DNA of 64,000 bases from Cellulomonas xiejunii. GTDB lineage: Bacteria > Actinomycetota > Actinomycetes > Actinomycetales > Cellulomonadaceae. The first letter of the stretch is position 1. The number at the start of each line of letters is the position of its first letter. The DNA is taken from positions 930,001 through 994,000 of the forward strand of contig NZ_CP101987.1 in assembly GCF_024508315.1 (NCBI RefSeq). The letters are read 5' to 3'. The notes under the pieces are model-generated. The model did not search any database. It was given only the letters and a program-made list of their open reading frames with translations, and was not told the origin of the DNA. The position numbers were made by a program, and so were the translations under genes. Shown here piece after piece: positions 8,435 through 17,324 of the stretch.

Positions 8435-8465
8435 CGCCCGGGCCGATGAGCCCGGGCGGCGCTCG
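8428..8465 (+). terminator. Strong hairpin after the TsnR-like gene
   Basis: Perfect 16-bp stem (8428-8443 with 8450-8465, core GAGCGCCGCCCGGGC) with a 6-nt loop CGATGA. It separates the methyltransferase from the downstream ABC-F gene. No T-run. Confidence 0.8.
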
Positions 8466-8594
8466 CGGTCTGCCCGGGGACGACGCGCATCGCGGCGACC
8501 GCGCCGTGTCGACGGCGGGGTGACGGCATCGACAGCCCTGTCGGGCGCGAGGAGGGGACGCGGGGCAGCTTCGACGTACTGGCGGCGCACCTGG

Positions 8595-8600
8595 CAGGCT
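8595..8600 (+). promoter_or_regulatory. -10-like hexamer of the ABC-F gene
   Basis: CAGGCT lies 8 bp before the ATG, the same spacing as TAGGCT before rsmA, with no ribosome-binding site between. A leaderless transcript is likely. Confidence 0.4.
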
Positions 8601-8608
8601 GACCCCTG

Positions 8609-10447
8609 ATGTCCCACCTGCTCGGCGCCGACAGCGTCCACCTCACCCTCGGTACCCGCGCCCTCCTCGAGGGGGTCAGCCTCGGCGTCGACGACGGCCA
8701 ACGCATCGGCGTCGTCGGCCCCAACGGCGCGGGCAAGTCCACGTTGCTGCGGGTCCTGTCCGGCAGGCAGGAGCCCGACGCCGGACGGGTCACCCGTGTC
8801 GGGGGTACGCGCGTCGCGCTGCTCGACCAGCGCGACGAGCTCATGGCGGGCACCGTCCTCGAGGCGGTGCACGGTGACGCCGACGCGCACGAGTGGGCCT
8901 CCGACGCCCGGGTCCGTGCGGTGCACGCCGGTCTGCTGGCCGATGTCGCGCTCGACGCGCCCCTGTCCGAGCTGTCCGGCGGGCAGCGCCGACGCGTCGC
9001 GCTCGCCGCGCTGCTCGTGCGCGACGACGAGATCCTCGTGCTCGACGAGCCGACGAACCACCTCGACGTCGAGGGCGTCGCCTGGCTCGCGTCGTACCTG
9101 GTCGACCGGTACGCGCGCGGCGGCGGCGCGCTCGTCGTGGTCACGCACGACCGGTGGTTCCTCGACGCCGTGTGCACCCGCACCTGGGAGGTCCACGACG
9201 GCGTCGTCGACCAGTACGAGGGCGGCTACGCGGCGTACGTCCTGGCGCGGGCCGAACGCGCCCAGCAGGCGGCGACGGTCGAGAGCAAGCGGCAGAACCT
9301 GCTGCGCAAGGAGCTCGCGTGGCTGCGACGCGGCGCACCCGCGCGCACGTCCAAGCCGAAGTTCCGGATCGACGCCGCGACCGCCCTCATCGCCGACGAG
9401 CCGCCGCCGCGCGACTCCCTCGCGCTCGCGCGGACCGCGACCGCCCGGCTCGGCAAGGACGTCCTCGACATCGAGGACGTCACGTACACGCTGCCCGACG
9501 GGCGCGTGCTCTTCGACGACATCACGTGGCGCCTCGGGCCCGGCGACCGGTACGGCGTCGTCGGGGTCAACGGCGCCGGCAAGACGACGCTGCTGCGGCT
9601 GCTCACCGGCAGCGCCGTGCCCACCTCGGGACGCGTGCGCCGTGGCAAGACCGTGCGGGTCGCGGAGCTGCGTCAGGACGTCGAGGACCTCGACGAGCTC
9701 GCGGGCCTCACCGTCGTCGAGGCCGTCGAGCGCGAGAAGCGGACCATCGTCGTCGCCGGCAAGGAGCTGACCGCGGCCCAGCTGGTCGAGCGCCTCGGGT
9801 TCACCCGCGAGCGCGCCCGCACCCTCGTGGGGGAGCTGTCGGGAGGCGAGCGCCGCCGTCTGCAGCTGCTGCGGCTGCTCGTCGGCGAGCCGAACGTGCT
9901 GCTCCTCGACGAGCCCACCAACGACCTGGACACCGACACGCTCGCCGCGGTCGAGGACCTGCTCGACGGCTGGCCGGGCACGCTGATCGTCGTCTCGCAC
10001 GACCGGTACCTCCTCGAGCGCGTGTGCGACCGGCAGGTCGCGCTGCTCGGCGACGGTCACCTGCGGGACCTGCCGGGCGGGGTCGAGGAGTACCTGCAGC
10101 TGCGGGGGGCCGCGCTCGCCGCGAGCGGTGCGGGGAGCACGTCGGCCGTCGGGTCCGCCGCGGCCGCGTCCGCGGCGGCGTCCGCACCGGCGACGGGCGG
10201 CGCGGACACACCGAGCACCCCGGGGCCCTCGGCGGCCGAGGTGCGCGCCGCGCGCAAGGAGGTGCAGCGGATCGAGCGCCGACTGCAGCGCATCAGCGCC
10301 CTGGAAGCCGACCTGCACACCCGCATGGCAGCCCAGGCGACCGACCACCAGGCCGTGACCGCGCTCGACGCGGAGCTGCGTGCGCTCGCGGCCGAGCGCG
10401 AGGAGCTCGAGCTGGCCTGGCTCGAGGCCGCCGAGACGGCGGGCTGA
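8609..10447 (+). CDS. ABC-F family ATPase, Uup-like
   Basis: Soluble protein of 612 residues with two ABC domains and no membrane segment. Domain 1 has Walker A GPNGAGKSTLL, signature LSGGQRRRVALAALL and EPTNHLD. Domain 2 has GVNGAGKTTLL, LSGGERRRLQLLRLL and DEPTNDLD. The linker carries the Uup-like ELAWLRRGAPARTSKPKFRI stretch, and an Ala/Ser-rich spacer leads to a C-terminal coiled coil (about residues 545-610). ABC-F proteins act on the ribosome; Uup relatives relieve stalling or aid assembly rather than confer drug resistance. Its position beside a TsnR-type methyltransferase is suggestive but not proof of a resistance role. Confidence 0.88.
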   Translation: MSHLLGADSVHLTLGTRALLEGVSLGVDDGQRIGVVGPNGAGKSTLLRVLSGRQEPDAGRVTRVGGTRVALLDQRDELMAGTVLEAVHGDADAHEWASDARVRAVHAGLLADVALDAPLSELSGGQRRRVALAALLVRDDEILVLDEPTNHLDVEGVAWLASYLVDRYARGGGALVVVTHDRWFLDAVCTRTWEVHDGVVDQYEGGYAAYVLARAERAQQAATVESKRQNLLRKELAWLRRGAPARTSKPKFRIDAATALIADEPPPRDSLALARTATARLGKDVLDIEDVTYTLPDGRVLFDDITWRLGPGDRYGVVGVNGAGKTTLLRLLTGSAVPTSGRVRRGKTVRVAELRQDVEDLDELAGLTVVEAVEREKRTIVVAGKELTAAQLVERLGFTRERARTLVGELSGGERRRLQLLRLLVGEPNVLLLDEPTNDLDTDTLAAVEDLLDGWPGTLIVVSHDRYLLERVCDRQVALLGDGHLRDLPGGVEEYLQLRGAALAASGAGSTSAVGSAAAASAAASAPATGGADTPSTPGPSAAEVRAARKEVQRIERRLQRISALEADLHTRMAAQATDHQAVTALDAELRALAAEREELELAWLEAAETAG

Positions 10448-10485
10448 CCCGTGAGCGCGGCCGGGTCTGACGCGAGCGCCTGCTC

Positions 10486-11679
10486 TCACGCCCTGCGCGC
10501 CAGGCCACCCGCGGCGACCGTGTGCGTGACGGTCATCAGGGCGAGCAGCGCGCCGATCGTCACCAGCGGCGCCGTCCAGCCGCCGGTCGCGCTGTGCAGC
10601 TCACCCAGCACGCTCGGCGTGGCCGCGGCCGCCGTGTAACCCACGGTCTGGACCGTCGCGGACAACCGGCGGACCTCCGCGGACGTGCGGGACACGGCGG
10701 CGACCACGGAGAAGAGCACGACGAAGTTCGCCGCCTGGGCGAGGCCGGCGAGCACGGTCCACACCGCCCAGCCACCGGGCGCGACCAGCAGGCCCACGGG
10801 CAGCGCGAGCCAGCACGCGGCGACGACCAGGACGAGGATCCGCGGCGGCACGCGCCGGGCGAGCGCGGCAGGCGCCAGCACGCTGCCCGCCACACCGAGC
10901 AGCGCGAACAGCGAGGCGGCGGCGCCCGCCGCGGTGCGGCTCATGCCGACGTCGTCGTGCAGCACGGACGGCAGCCACGCGACGACGCCCATGTACGCGG
11001 CCGACTGCCCGACGAACGCCGCGCACAGCAGCCACGTCACGGGACGGCGCAGCACCGGGACCGCCGGGCGGCCGACCGGCGGGTCGGGGACGTCGCCGGC
11101 GTCCCGGGGTGCGTCGACGCCCGCGTCGCGGTGCACGTGCGTCCACACCACCAGCGCGAGGATCGTCAGCACGCCCCACACGACCAGCGCCCACCGCCAG
11201 CCGAGCACGGCGGCGAGCGGCGCGGTGCCGAACGTCGTCAGCGCCGCGCCACCGTTCATCACCGCGGAGAACAGGCCCATGGTGCGCGGCACCTGGAGCG
11301 GGAAGTCCCGGGCGACGACGATCGGCACGCCCACGTTGCCGACCGTGACCGCCGCGCCGATGACGAGCGTCCCGACGAACGCACCCGGGACGTCGCCGAA
11401 CGACCGCAGCAGCGTCCCGAGCAGGATCGCCACGAGCGTGCCGGCGAGCATGCGCGTCGTCCCGAGCCGGGCGAGGGCGACCGCCGCGAGCGGGGTGAGG
11501 GCCGCGAAGCAGAGGATGGGCAACCCGGTGAGCAGCCCTGCCACGGCGGGCGTCAGCCCGAGGTCGGCGCGGACGTCCTCGACCACCGGTGCGAGCGCCG
11601 TGATCGGCCCGCGCAGGTTGAGCGAGACGAGGAGCAGGGCGGCGAGCAGGGCTCCGCGTCCGGCGGCGGCGCGGGTCAT
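10486..11679 (-). CDS. MFS transporter, CynX/NimT family
   Basis: Inner-membrane carrier of 397 residues with about twelve hydrophobic segments. The first helix region, SLNLRGPITALAPVVEDVRA, is typical of the CynX/NimT group, which includes cyanate and nitroimidazole-related exporters. It lies 22 bp downstream of a MarR-family gene on the same strand, so the two probably form an operon with MarR as repressor. It converges on the ABC-F gene, with 38 bp between stops. The substrate is unknown. Confidence 0.87.
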   Translation of the reverse strand: MTRAAAGRGALLAALLLVSLNLRGPITALAPVVEDVRADLGLTPAVAGLLTGLPILCFAALTPLAAVALARLGTTRMLAGTLVAILLGTLLRSFGDVPGAFVGTLVIGAAVTVGNVGVPIVVARDFPLQVPRTMGLFSAVMNGGAALTTFGTAPLAAVLGWRWALVVWGVLTILALVVWTHVHRDAGVDAPRDAGDVPDPPVGRPAVPVLRRPVTWLLCAAFVGQSAAYMGVVAWLPSVLHDDVGMSRTAAGAAASLFALLGVAGSVLAPAALARRVPPRILVLVVAACWLALPVGLLVAPGGWAVWTVLAGLAQAANFVVLFSVVAAVSRTSAEVRRLSATVQTVGYTAAAATPSVLGELHSATGGWTAPLVTIGALLALMTVTHTVAAGGLARRA

Positions 11680-11701
11680 GCGTCGCGAGGAGCCGAGAGC
11701 C

Positions 11702-12220
11702 TCACGACGCGTCGAACAGCGTCAGCACGTCGCGCAGCAGCGCGGCGAGGCGCTCGCGGTCCGCCTCCCGCAGCTCACCGATGAGGCTGCGCTCGACGTC
11801 GAGCAGGTCGCAGAACGCCGCGTCGACCCGCTGCAGCCCTGCCGGCGTGAGCTGCACCAGGACGCCGCGCCGGTCGTCCGGCGACGGCTGGCGCTCGACG
11901 AGCCCCTGCTCGGCGAGCCGGTCGATGCGGTTCGTCATGGTGCCGCTGGTCACGAGCGTCTGCGTGAGCAGGGCACCGGGGGACAGCCGGTAGGGCTCCC
12001 CCGCGCGGCGCAGCGCGGCGAGCACGTCGAACTCCCACGTCTCGAGCCCGTGGCGGGCGAAGGCCCGGCGGCGCGCGAGGTCGAGGTGACGCGCGAGCCT
12101 GCTGACGCGCGAGAGCACGGTCAGGGGCCGCACGTCCAGGTCCGGCCGCTCGCGCTGCCACGCGAGGACGATGCGGTCGACCTCGTCGCGGGGCGGGCGG
12201 CCGGTGTCGGTCTCGGCCAT
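11702..12220 (-). CDS. MarR-family transcriptional regulator
   Basis: Winged helix regulator of 172 residues. Helix-turn-helix: LSPGALLTQTLVTSGTMTNR; wing: PSPDDRRGVLVQLTPAG, with the Asp-Arg-Arg of the MarR wing. It precedes an MFS transporter on the same strand, a standard MarR-efflux pair in which a ligand relieves repression of both genes. The start ATG at 12220 has no Shine-Dalgarno but has TAACGT (minus strand) 7 bp upstream, suggesting a leaderless mRNA. Confidence 0.9.
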   Translation of the reverse strand: MAETDTGRPPRDEVDRIVLAWQRERPDLDVRPLTVLSRVSRLARHLDLARRRAFARHGLETWEFDVLAALRRAGEPYRLSPGALLTQTLVTSGTMTNRIDRLAEQGLVERQPSPDDRRGVLVQLTPAGLQRVDAAFCDLLDVERSLIGELREADRERLAALLRDVLTLFDAS

Positions 12221-12227
12221 GGTCGCA

Positions 12228-12233
12228 ACGTTA
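12228..12233 (-). promoter_or_regulatory. -10-like hexamer of the marR-type gene
   Basis: On the minus strand TAACGT ends 7 bp before the ATG. It sits in AACGTTAGTCGACGT, which has partial dyad character and could also serve as an autoregulatory operator; that is speculation. Confidence 0.45.
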
Positions 12234-12438
12234 GTCGACGTCGAGAGACCTGCGGCGGGCCCAACGGCTCGCGCGCCACCGGGACGACTCCGACGTCACG
12301 GATGTCCTGATCAGCGACACGGGGTGAGATCACGCCGCGCCGCGCCCCGCGAGCCGGTCGCGGCGATACCGTTCGGGCTGTCCGGCCCAGGGCGTCTTCC
12401 TGGCCGGGAGTGGGAGCACCGTCAGCCGGAGGGACATC

Positions 12439-13635
12439 GTGGGTTTCATCAAGGCATTCGCCGGAGCGCTGGGTGGGACGTTCGCCGACCAGTGGAAGGA
12501 CTTCCTCACGCCGCCGGACGGTCTGGCGCCGACCGCCGCGATCTTCCCCGCGGTGCCGCGGGGCCAGAACGCCGGCCGCGGGTCGAACACCAAGGCGTCC
12601 GACAACATCATCACGAACGGCAGCCGCATCGTGGTGCCCGAGGGCGTGGCGCTCCTGACCTTCCAGGACGGCCAGCTCACCGGCCTGGTCGCCGAGCCCG
12701 GCGGGTACGAGTTCCGCTCGCAGGACCCGAACTCGCGGTCCGTGTTCGCCGGTGACGGCATCCTGGCCTCGACGGTCCTCACGTCCTGGGAGCGGTTCAA
12801 GTTCGGCGGGCAGCCGGGCTCCCAGCAGCTCGCGTTCTACGTGAACCTCAAGGAGATCCCGAACAACCGCTTCGGCACGCAGTCGGAGATCTACTGGGAC
12901 GACGCGTACCTCAACGCGCAGGTCGGTGCGGTCACGCGCGGCACGTACACGCTGAAGATCGTCGACCCGATCCTGCTGGTCAAGGGCTTCGTCCCGCTGA
13001 CGTACCTCACGCCCGGCGGGCCCGTCTTCGACTTCTCCGACCTGGACAACCCGGCCGCGAGCCAGCTCTTCACCGAGGTCGTCGGCTCCCTCGCCGGCGC
13101 GTTCTCGCGCTACACGAACGACCCGTCGCAGGGCAACCGGATCACCCGCATCCAGAGCGACACCGTCGGCCTGGGCGTGGCGCTCGCGGGGGCCGTCGAG
13201 GAGGGGTTCCACTGGACCTCCGAGCGCGGCCTGACGATCGTGAAGGTCGCCATCGCCGCGATCGAGTACGACGAGGACACGCGCGCGCTGCTCAGCGACG
13301 TCAAGAAGGCCGACGCCCTGGGCGGGGCCCGCGGCAACTCGTTCCTCCAGCAGTCGGTCGCGCGCGGCATGCAGGCCGCGGGCGAGGGCGGCGGCGGTGC
13401 CGCGAACATGGCGGTGCTGGGTCTCGGTCTCAACGCGGCGGGTGGCGCGGCCGGTGCGCTGCAGCAGCCCACCGCCCCTGCGCCCGCGTCCCCGGCGGCC
13501 CCCGCGCCGTCGGCTGCCGCACCGGCGGCCGACGACACGGTCGCCCGGCTCACGCAGCTCAAGCAGCTGCTCGACCAGGGGCTCATCACCCAGGGTGACT
13601 ACGACGCCGCCAAGGCCAAGGCGCTCGGTCTGTAA
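12439..13635 (+). CDS. SPFH-domain protein with C-terminal SHOCT motif
   Basis: Cytoplasmic or membrane-associated scaffold-type protein of 398 residues. Residues 1-300 match the virion-core-like SPFH family: SRIVVPEGVALLTFQDGQL, GYEFRSQDPNSRSVFAGDG and the NNRFGTQSEIYWDDAYLN region. A Gly/Ala- and Pro/Ala-rich linker follows. The last ~28 residues form a SHOCT-like helix pair (LTQLKQLLDQGLITQGDYDA). GTG 12439 is supported by GGAGGG at 12428-12433, and TACCGT at 12367-12372 is a possible -10. It is followed after 2 bp by a zinc-ribbon protein and then a small membrane protein. The function of the set is not established; an envelope-stress or quality-control role is a guess. Confidence 0.8.
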   Translation: MGFIKAFAGALGGTFADQWKDFLTPPDGLAPTAAIFPAVPRGQNAGRGSNTKASDNIITNGSRIVVPEGVALLTFQDGQLTGLVAEPGGYEFRSQDPNSRSVFAGDGILASTVLTSWERFKFGGQPGSQQLAFYVNLKEIPNNRFGTQSEIYWDDAYLNAQVGAVTRGTYTLKIVDPILLVKGFVPLTYLTPGGPVFDFSDLDNPAASQLFTEVVGSLAGAFSRYTNDPSQGNRITRIQSDTVGLGVALAGAVEEGFHWTSERGLTIVKVAIAAIEYDEDTRALLSDVKKADALGGARGNSFLQQSVARGMQAAGEGGGGAANMAVLGLGLNAAGGAAGALQQPTAPAPASPAAPAPSAAAPAADDTVARLTQLKQLLDQGLITQGDYDAAKAKALGL

Positions 13636-13637
13636 CC

Positions 13638-14849
13638 ATGAGCGACCTGCAGGCCCCACGGCCCGTTCCGGACGGCGAGCGCGTCGTCCGGACGGGCGGC
13701 GACGGCACCGACGGAATCGTCCGCTGCGAGAGGTGCGGTGCGAGCGAGGCCACGCTCAACGTGGCGACGGGCATGCTGCGCTGCAACTTCTGCCGGTTCG
13801 AGTGGTCGACGCAGAACGCCCTGCAGGCGTTCGACCTCGACGGCGCGATCGGTGACCTGAGCGGCGTCGTCGTCGGCTCGGGGACCGCCGACGTCACGGC
13901 GGACCCGGCGGTGACGCTGCGCTGCACGGCGTGCGGCGCGGACGTCGTCGTCGACACGACCGCGGCCGTGCACGCGCGCTGCCACTGGTGCCGCAACACG
14001 CTGTCGCTCACCGAGCAGGTGCCCAACGGTGCGGTGCCGGACATGCTCCTGCCGTTCAGCGTGTCCAAGGACGAGGCGGTCAAGCACGTCGCCGAGTTCG
14101 TCCGCAAGCGGACCTTCTACGCCCACCCGCGGTTCCGGGCAGAGTTCCAGCCCGAGAACGTCATGGGCGTGTACCTGCCGTACATGGTGGTGGACGTCAA
14201 CGCGCACGCGACCGTCACGGGCGAGGGCGAGCACCAGACCCGGTCGTACACCGTGCAGGTCCGGGACTCCGAGGGCAAGACGCGCAGCGAGCGGCGTTAC
14301 GACGCCGACGTCTACGACGTGCGCCGCAGCTTCGACCTGCACGTCGACGACCTGACCGTCGAGTCCTCGGCCCAGCGGCTGGACCGCGACACGGCGCGCA
14401 CGTCGAACAACGTGATCAACACGATCCTGCCGTTCGACGTCGAGAACGGTGTGCTGTACGACCCGCGCTACCTGCAGGGATTCACCTCGGAGCGGCGCGA
14501 CGTCGACGTCGGCGTGCTGCGACCGGCCGTGCTCGGCCAGGTGAGCGACATCGCGCGCTGGCGGGTCGACGAGACCATCGCCTTCTACGACCGCGGCGTG
14601 CGCTGGGACACCACGGACGTCGACGTGCGCGGCGAGCGCTGGGTCAGCGCCTACCTGCCGGTGTGGCTGTACAGCTACCTGCAGACCAAGAGGGACGGCT
14701 CGACGCTGCTGCACTACGTGGCCGTGAACGGCCGGACCGGAGAGACCATGGGCAGCGTGCCGCTCAACGTGCCGCGCCTCGCGCTCGTCGCGAGCGTCGT
14801 CGAGGTGTTCGGTGCAGCGGCGGCTGCGGTCCTGTGGGTGCTGACGTGA
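13638..14849 (+). CDS. Double TFIIB-type zinc-ribbon protein with C-terminal membrane segment
   Basis: Protein of 403 residues. Two zinc ribbons are visible: C30/C33 with C49/C52 (RCERCG ... RCNFC) and C96/C99 with C115/C118 (RCTACG ... RCHWC). A beta-rich central domain follows (FYAHPRFRAEFQPENVMGVY, then YLPVWLYSYLQTKRDG). One hydrophobic segment ends the protein (LALVASVVEVFGAAAAAVLW). It begins 2 bp after the SPFH gene and overlaps the next small gene by 4 bases, so the three are co-translated. The family is annotated only by its zinc-binding domain; the role is unknown. Confidence 0.8.
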   Translation: MSDLQAPRPVPDGERVVRTGGDGTDGIVRCERCGASEATLNVATGMLRCNFCRFEWSTQNALQAFDLDGAIGDLSGVVVGSGTADVTADPAVTLRCTACGADVVVDTTAAVHARCHWCRNTLSLTEQVPNGAVPDMLLPFSVSKDEAVKHVAEFVRKRTFYAHPRFRAEFQPENVMGVYLPYMVVDVNAHATVTGEGEHQTRSYTVQVRDSEGKTRSERRYDADVYDVRRSFDLHVDDLTVESSAQRLDRDTARTSNNVINTILPFDVENGVLYDPRYLQGFTSERRDVDVGVLRPAVLGQVSDIARWRVDETIAFYDRGVRWDTTDVDVRGERWVSAYLPVWLYSYLQTKRDGSTLLHYVAVNGRTGETMGSVPLNVPRLALVASVVEVFGAAAAAVLWVLT

Positions 14850-15151
14850 CGGGGGCCGTGATGACAGGCGTGCAGGCGCTCGCGGCAGCCGCGGACGTGA
14901 CGGCGAGCCTCGGGAGCAGCGACGAGGGCAGCGGCAAGGTCATGCTGCTCCTGCTGCTGCTCGCCGGGCCGCTGTACGCCGGGTGGGTGCACCTGCGCTA
15001 CCGCAACACGGACAAGCGCCACCACCACGAGTCGGAGACCCGGTCCGACATGCTCGACGTGCAGGCGCAGGACGTCCGCACGGGAGCCCGTACGGGTCTG
15101 CGCAGCTCGCGCATGCAGGGTGCGAACAGCCGCAAGGTCCGCGCGCCCTGA
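14846..15151 (+). CDS. Small single-pass membrane protein of the SPFH operon
   Basis: 101-residue protein starting at GTG 14846, which overlaps the zinc-ribbon stop (GTGA). ATG 14861 in the same frame is an alternative. It has one membrane helix (VMLLLLLLAGPLYAGWVHL) and then a charged cytoplasmic tail with RNTDKRHHHESETRSD. I do not recognise a named domain. Tight coupling to the two upstream genes indicates a shared complex or pathway. Only 19 bp separate it from the convergent TetR gene. Confidence 0.75.
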   Translation: MTGAVMTGVQALAAAADVTASLGSSDEGSGKVMLLLLLLAGPLYAGWVHLRYRNTDKRHHHESETRSDMLDVQAQDVRTGARTGLRSSRMQGANSRKVRAP

Positions 15152-15170
15152 CGCGAGGTGGGGCGGCGCC

Positions 15171-15809
15171 CTACGTCGTGGGCTGCTTGGTCAGCTCAGG
15201 GCGCCGCTCCAGCCCCTCGAGCCCGTTCCACGCGAGGTTCACGAGGTGCGCCGCGACGTCGGTCTTGCGAGGGCTGCGTGCGTCGAGCCACCACTGACCC
15301 GTCAGGGCGACCATGCCGACGAGCATCTGCGCGTACATCGGGGCCGCGCGCGGGTCGAGCCCCTGCTTCTTGAACTGCGCGCCCAGCAGGTGCTCGACCT
15401 GGGAGGCGACGTCGCCGATGAGCGACGAGAACGTGCCGGTGGCCTGGGCGACCGGCGAGTCGCGCACGAGGATCCGGAAGCCGTCCTCGGACTCCTCGAT
15501 GTACGTCAGGAGGGCCAGCGCGGTCCGCTCGACCATGACCTTGGGGTGCCCACCGAGCTCGAGGGCCGTGGTGAGCGCGTCCGTCAGGGCCTGGATCTCG
15601 CGGTCGATGACGACCGCGTACACGCCCTCCTTGCCGCCGAAGTGCTCGTACACCACGGGCTTGGACACCTCGGCGCGGGCCGCGATCTCCTCGACGGACG
15701 TGTTGTCGAACCCCTTCTCGGCGAAGAGCTTGCGGGACACGTCCAGCAGCTGCGCGCGCCGCTGGGTGCCGGTCATGCGCGCGCGGGACCGCTTGGAATC
15801 GGAGGCCAT
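15171..15809 (-). CDS. TetR-family transcriptional regulator
   Basis: 212-residue regulator. The N-terminal DNA-binding domain (about residues 15-65) reads RRAQLLDVSRKLFAEKGFDN, then VEEIAARAEVSKPVVYEHFG. The C-terminal domain includes the conserved YIEESEDGFRILVRDSPV stretch found in many actinobacterial TetR proteins. CACAAT lies 6 bp before the ATG on the minus strand and no Shine-Dalgarno is present, so the transcript may be leaderless. The target is unclear, since the nearest divergent gene is tRNA-Gln. Confidence 0.88.
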   Translation of the reverse strand: MASDSKRSRARMTGTQRRAQLLDVSRKLFAEKGFDNTSVEEIAARAEVSKPVVYEHFGGKEGVYAVVIDREIQALTDALTTALELGGHPKVMVERTALALLTYIEESEDGFRILVRDSPVAQATGTFSSLIGDVASQVEHLLGAQFKKQGLDPRAAPMYAQMLVGMVALTGQWWLDARSPRKTDVAAHLVNLAWNGLEGLERRPELTKQPTT

Positions 15810-15912
15810 CGGTCTATTGTGCCGTGCGGCGTGACGTGCAGGGTCGTTCTTCCGGAGGACACCGGGGCGGCGGGGCGTCCCGGGTGGCGCACCTGGCAGA
15901 CTGGAGCGCCGA

Positions 15913-15987
15913 TCCGCCCTGGTGTAACGGCAGCACGCCGGCCTTTGGAGCCGTGCGGTCCAGGTTCGAATCCTGGGGGCGGAGCCA
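15913..15987 (+). tRNA. tRNA-Gln (anticodon TTG)
   Basis: Acceptor stem TCCGCCC / GGGCGGA, D arm with GGTGTAACGGCAGCAC, anticodon loop CTTTGGA at 15943-15949 with anticodon TTG at 15945-15947, T arm CCAGG-TTCGAAT-CCTGG, discriminator G at 15984 and encoded CCA at 15985-15987. It is read on the plus strand. A CAGACT -10-like element lies at 15897-15902. Confidence 0.96.
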
Positions 15988-16026
15988 TGCGGGGCCGGTG
16001 CCGTGCGCGCGACCTGAGCACCCGTC

Positions 16027-17262
16027 TCAGCGGTCGGCGCCGCGCCGACCCGTCGCCAGGACCGTGAAGGCGAAGACGACCGGGACGAGCGCGCTCAGCA
16101 GCATGCCCACGCGCAGGCCGGTGCCGGAGTCCGGCGGCAGGGCCGTCGCGAGCCCGGCCAGCGGGCCGCCGGCCAGGTCCGCGAGCAGCCCGGCGCCCAG
16201 TGGGCCGAAGGTGCCACCCGCGTCGCCCGCGAGCGCCAGCACCGCGAACATCGCCGCGCCGCCCAGGGGGAACCGCGCGGCCGTCAGGGAGAACGTCCCC
16301 GGCCACAGCAGCGCGACCGCGAGCCCGCACAGCGCGCACGCCACCAGGCTGACGGCGGGCACGGACGCGGTCGCGGCAACGACGTAGCAGACGGCGGCCG
16401 CGGCGCCGGACCCCGCCAGCAGCGGCCGCAGGGGCACGTCCTGGCCCCACAGCCCGTACGCGGCGCGCCCCAGGCCCATGAGCAGCGCGAACAGCCCGGG
16501 CCCGAGCAGGTCGCCGACCTCCTTGGGCACGCCCGTGCCCTGCTCGGCGAAGAACGAGGACCACTGCGCCATCGTCAGCTCGGCCGCACCGCCGGTGGTC
16601 ATGAGGACGAGCGCTGCGAGGAACAGCGGCGTGCCGAACAGGGCGCGCAGCGGCGTGCGGTGCTCGTCGGGCACGGTCGCGGGCATCGGGACGCGCAGGA
16701 GCACGACGAGGTTCGCCAGCGGCACCACCGCCCACAGCACCGGCAGCACCGGCCACAGGTCGGTGCCGAGCAGCGCGAGCAGCGCGGTGGTCAGGACGAC
16801 GACCGCGAGCTGTCCCCAGCAGTAGAAGGAGTGCGCGAGCGCCATGCCCGTCGCCTTCGTCTCCGACGGGCTGGGCAGGTGCTCGACGACGGGCGACACG
16901 AGCACCTCGAGCAGGCCGCCGCCCACGCCGTACACGACGACCGCGAGGCACAGCCCCACGAACGGGGAGGCGAGCACGAGGGGCAGCACCGCCAGCAGCA
17001 CCAGCCCGAGCGCGGCGAGCGCGTGCGCGAGGACCAGGGGCCGGCGGTACCCCACGCGGTCGACGACGCGCACCGCCACGAGGTCGGTGAGCAGCTGCAC
17101 GGCGAAGTTCAACGACGCGAGCACGCCCAGCTGCGCGACCGGCACGTCCAGCGACGTGTGGAACACGACGAACAGCAGCGGCGCGAGGTTGTTGACGACC
17201 GCCTGGACCACGTACCCCGCGTGGGCGGAGCGGCGGGTGGCGACGTAGGTCAGCGGGGGCAC
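16027..17262 (-). CDS. MFS transporter
   Basis: Membrane carrier of 411 residues with about twelve hydrophobic segments. It has the MFS loop 2-3 motif DRVGYRRPLVLAH and a long set of Ala/Leu/Val-rich helices. It starts at GTG 17262 (VPPLTYVATRRSAHAGYVVQ); the frame extends upstream without a stop but that part has no membrane-protein character. It converges on tRNA-Gln. The substrate cannot be deduced; the sequence resembles sugar/fucose-permease-like MFS members more than drug-efflux members, with low certainty. Confidence 0.82.
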   Translation of the reverse strand: MPPLTYVATRRSAHAGYVVQAVVNNLAPLLFVVFHTSLDVPVAQLGVLASLNFAVQLLTDLVAVRVVDRVGYRRPLVLAHALAALGLVLLAVLPLVLASPFVGLCLAVVVYGVGGGLLEVLVSPVVEHLPSPSETKATGMALAHSFYCWGQLAVVVLTTALLALLGTDLWPVLPVLWAVVPLANLVVLLRVPMPATVPDEHRTPLRALFGTPLFLAALVLMTTGGAAELTMAQWSSFFAEQGTGVPKEVGDLLGPGLFALLMGLGRAAYGLWGQDVPLRPLLAGSGAAAAVCYVVAATASVPAVSLVACALCGLAVALLWPGTFSLTAARFPLGGAAMFAVLALAGDAGGTFGPLGAGLLADLAGGPLAGLATALPPDSGTGLRVGMLLSALVPVVFAFTVLATGRRGADR

Positions 17263-17324
17263 GGGGTCCTCGGTGGCACGGTGGCGGCGGGCGCGGTCAC
17301 TCTCGCACGCGCCCGCCGACCGCG

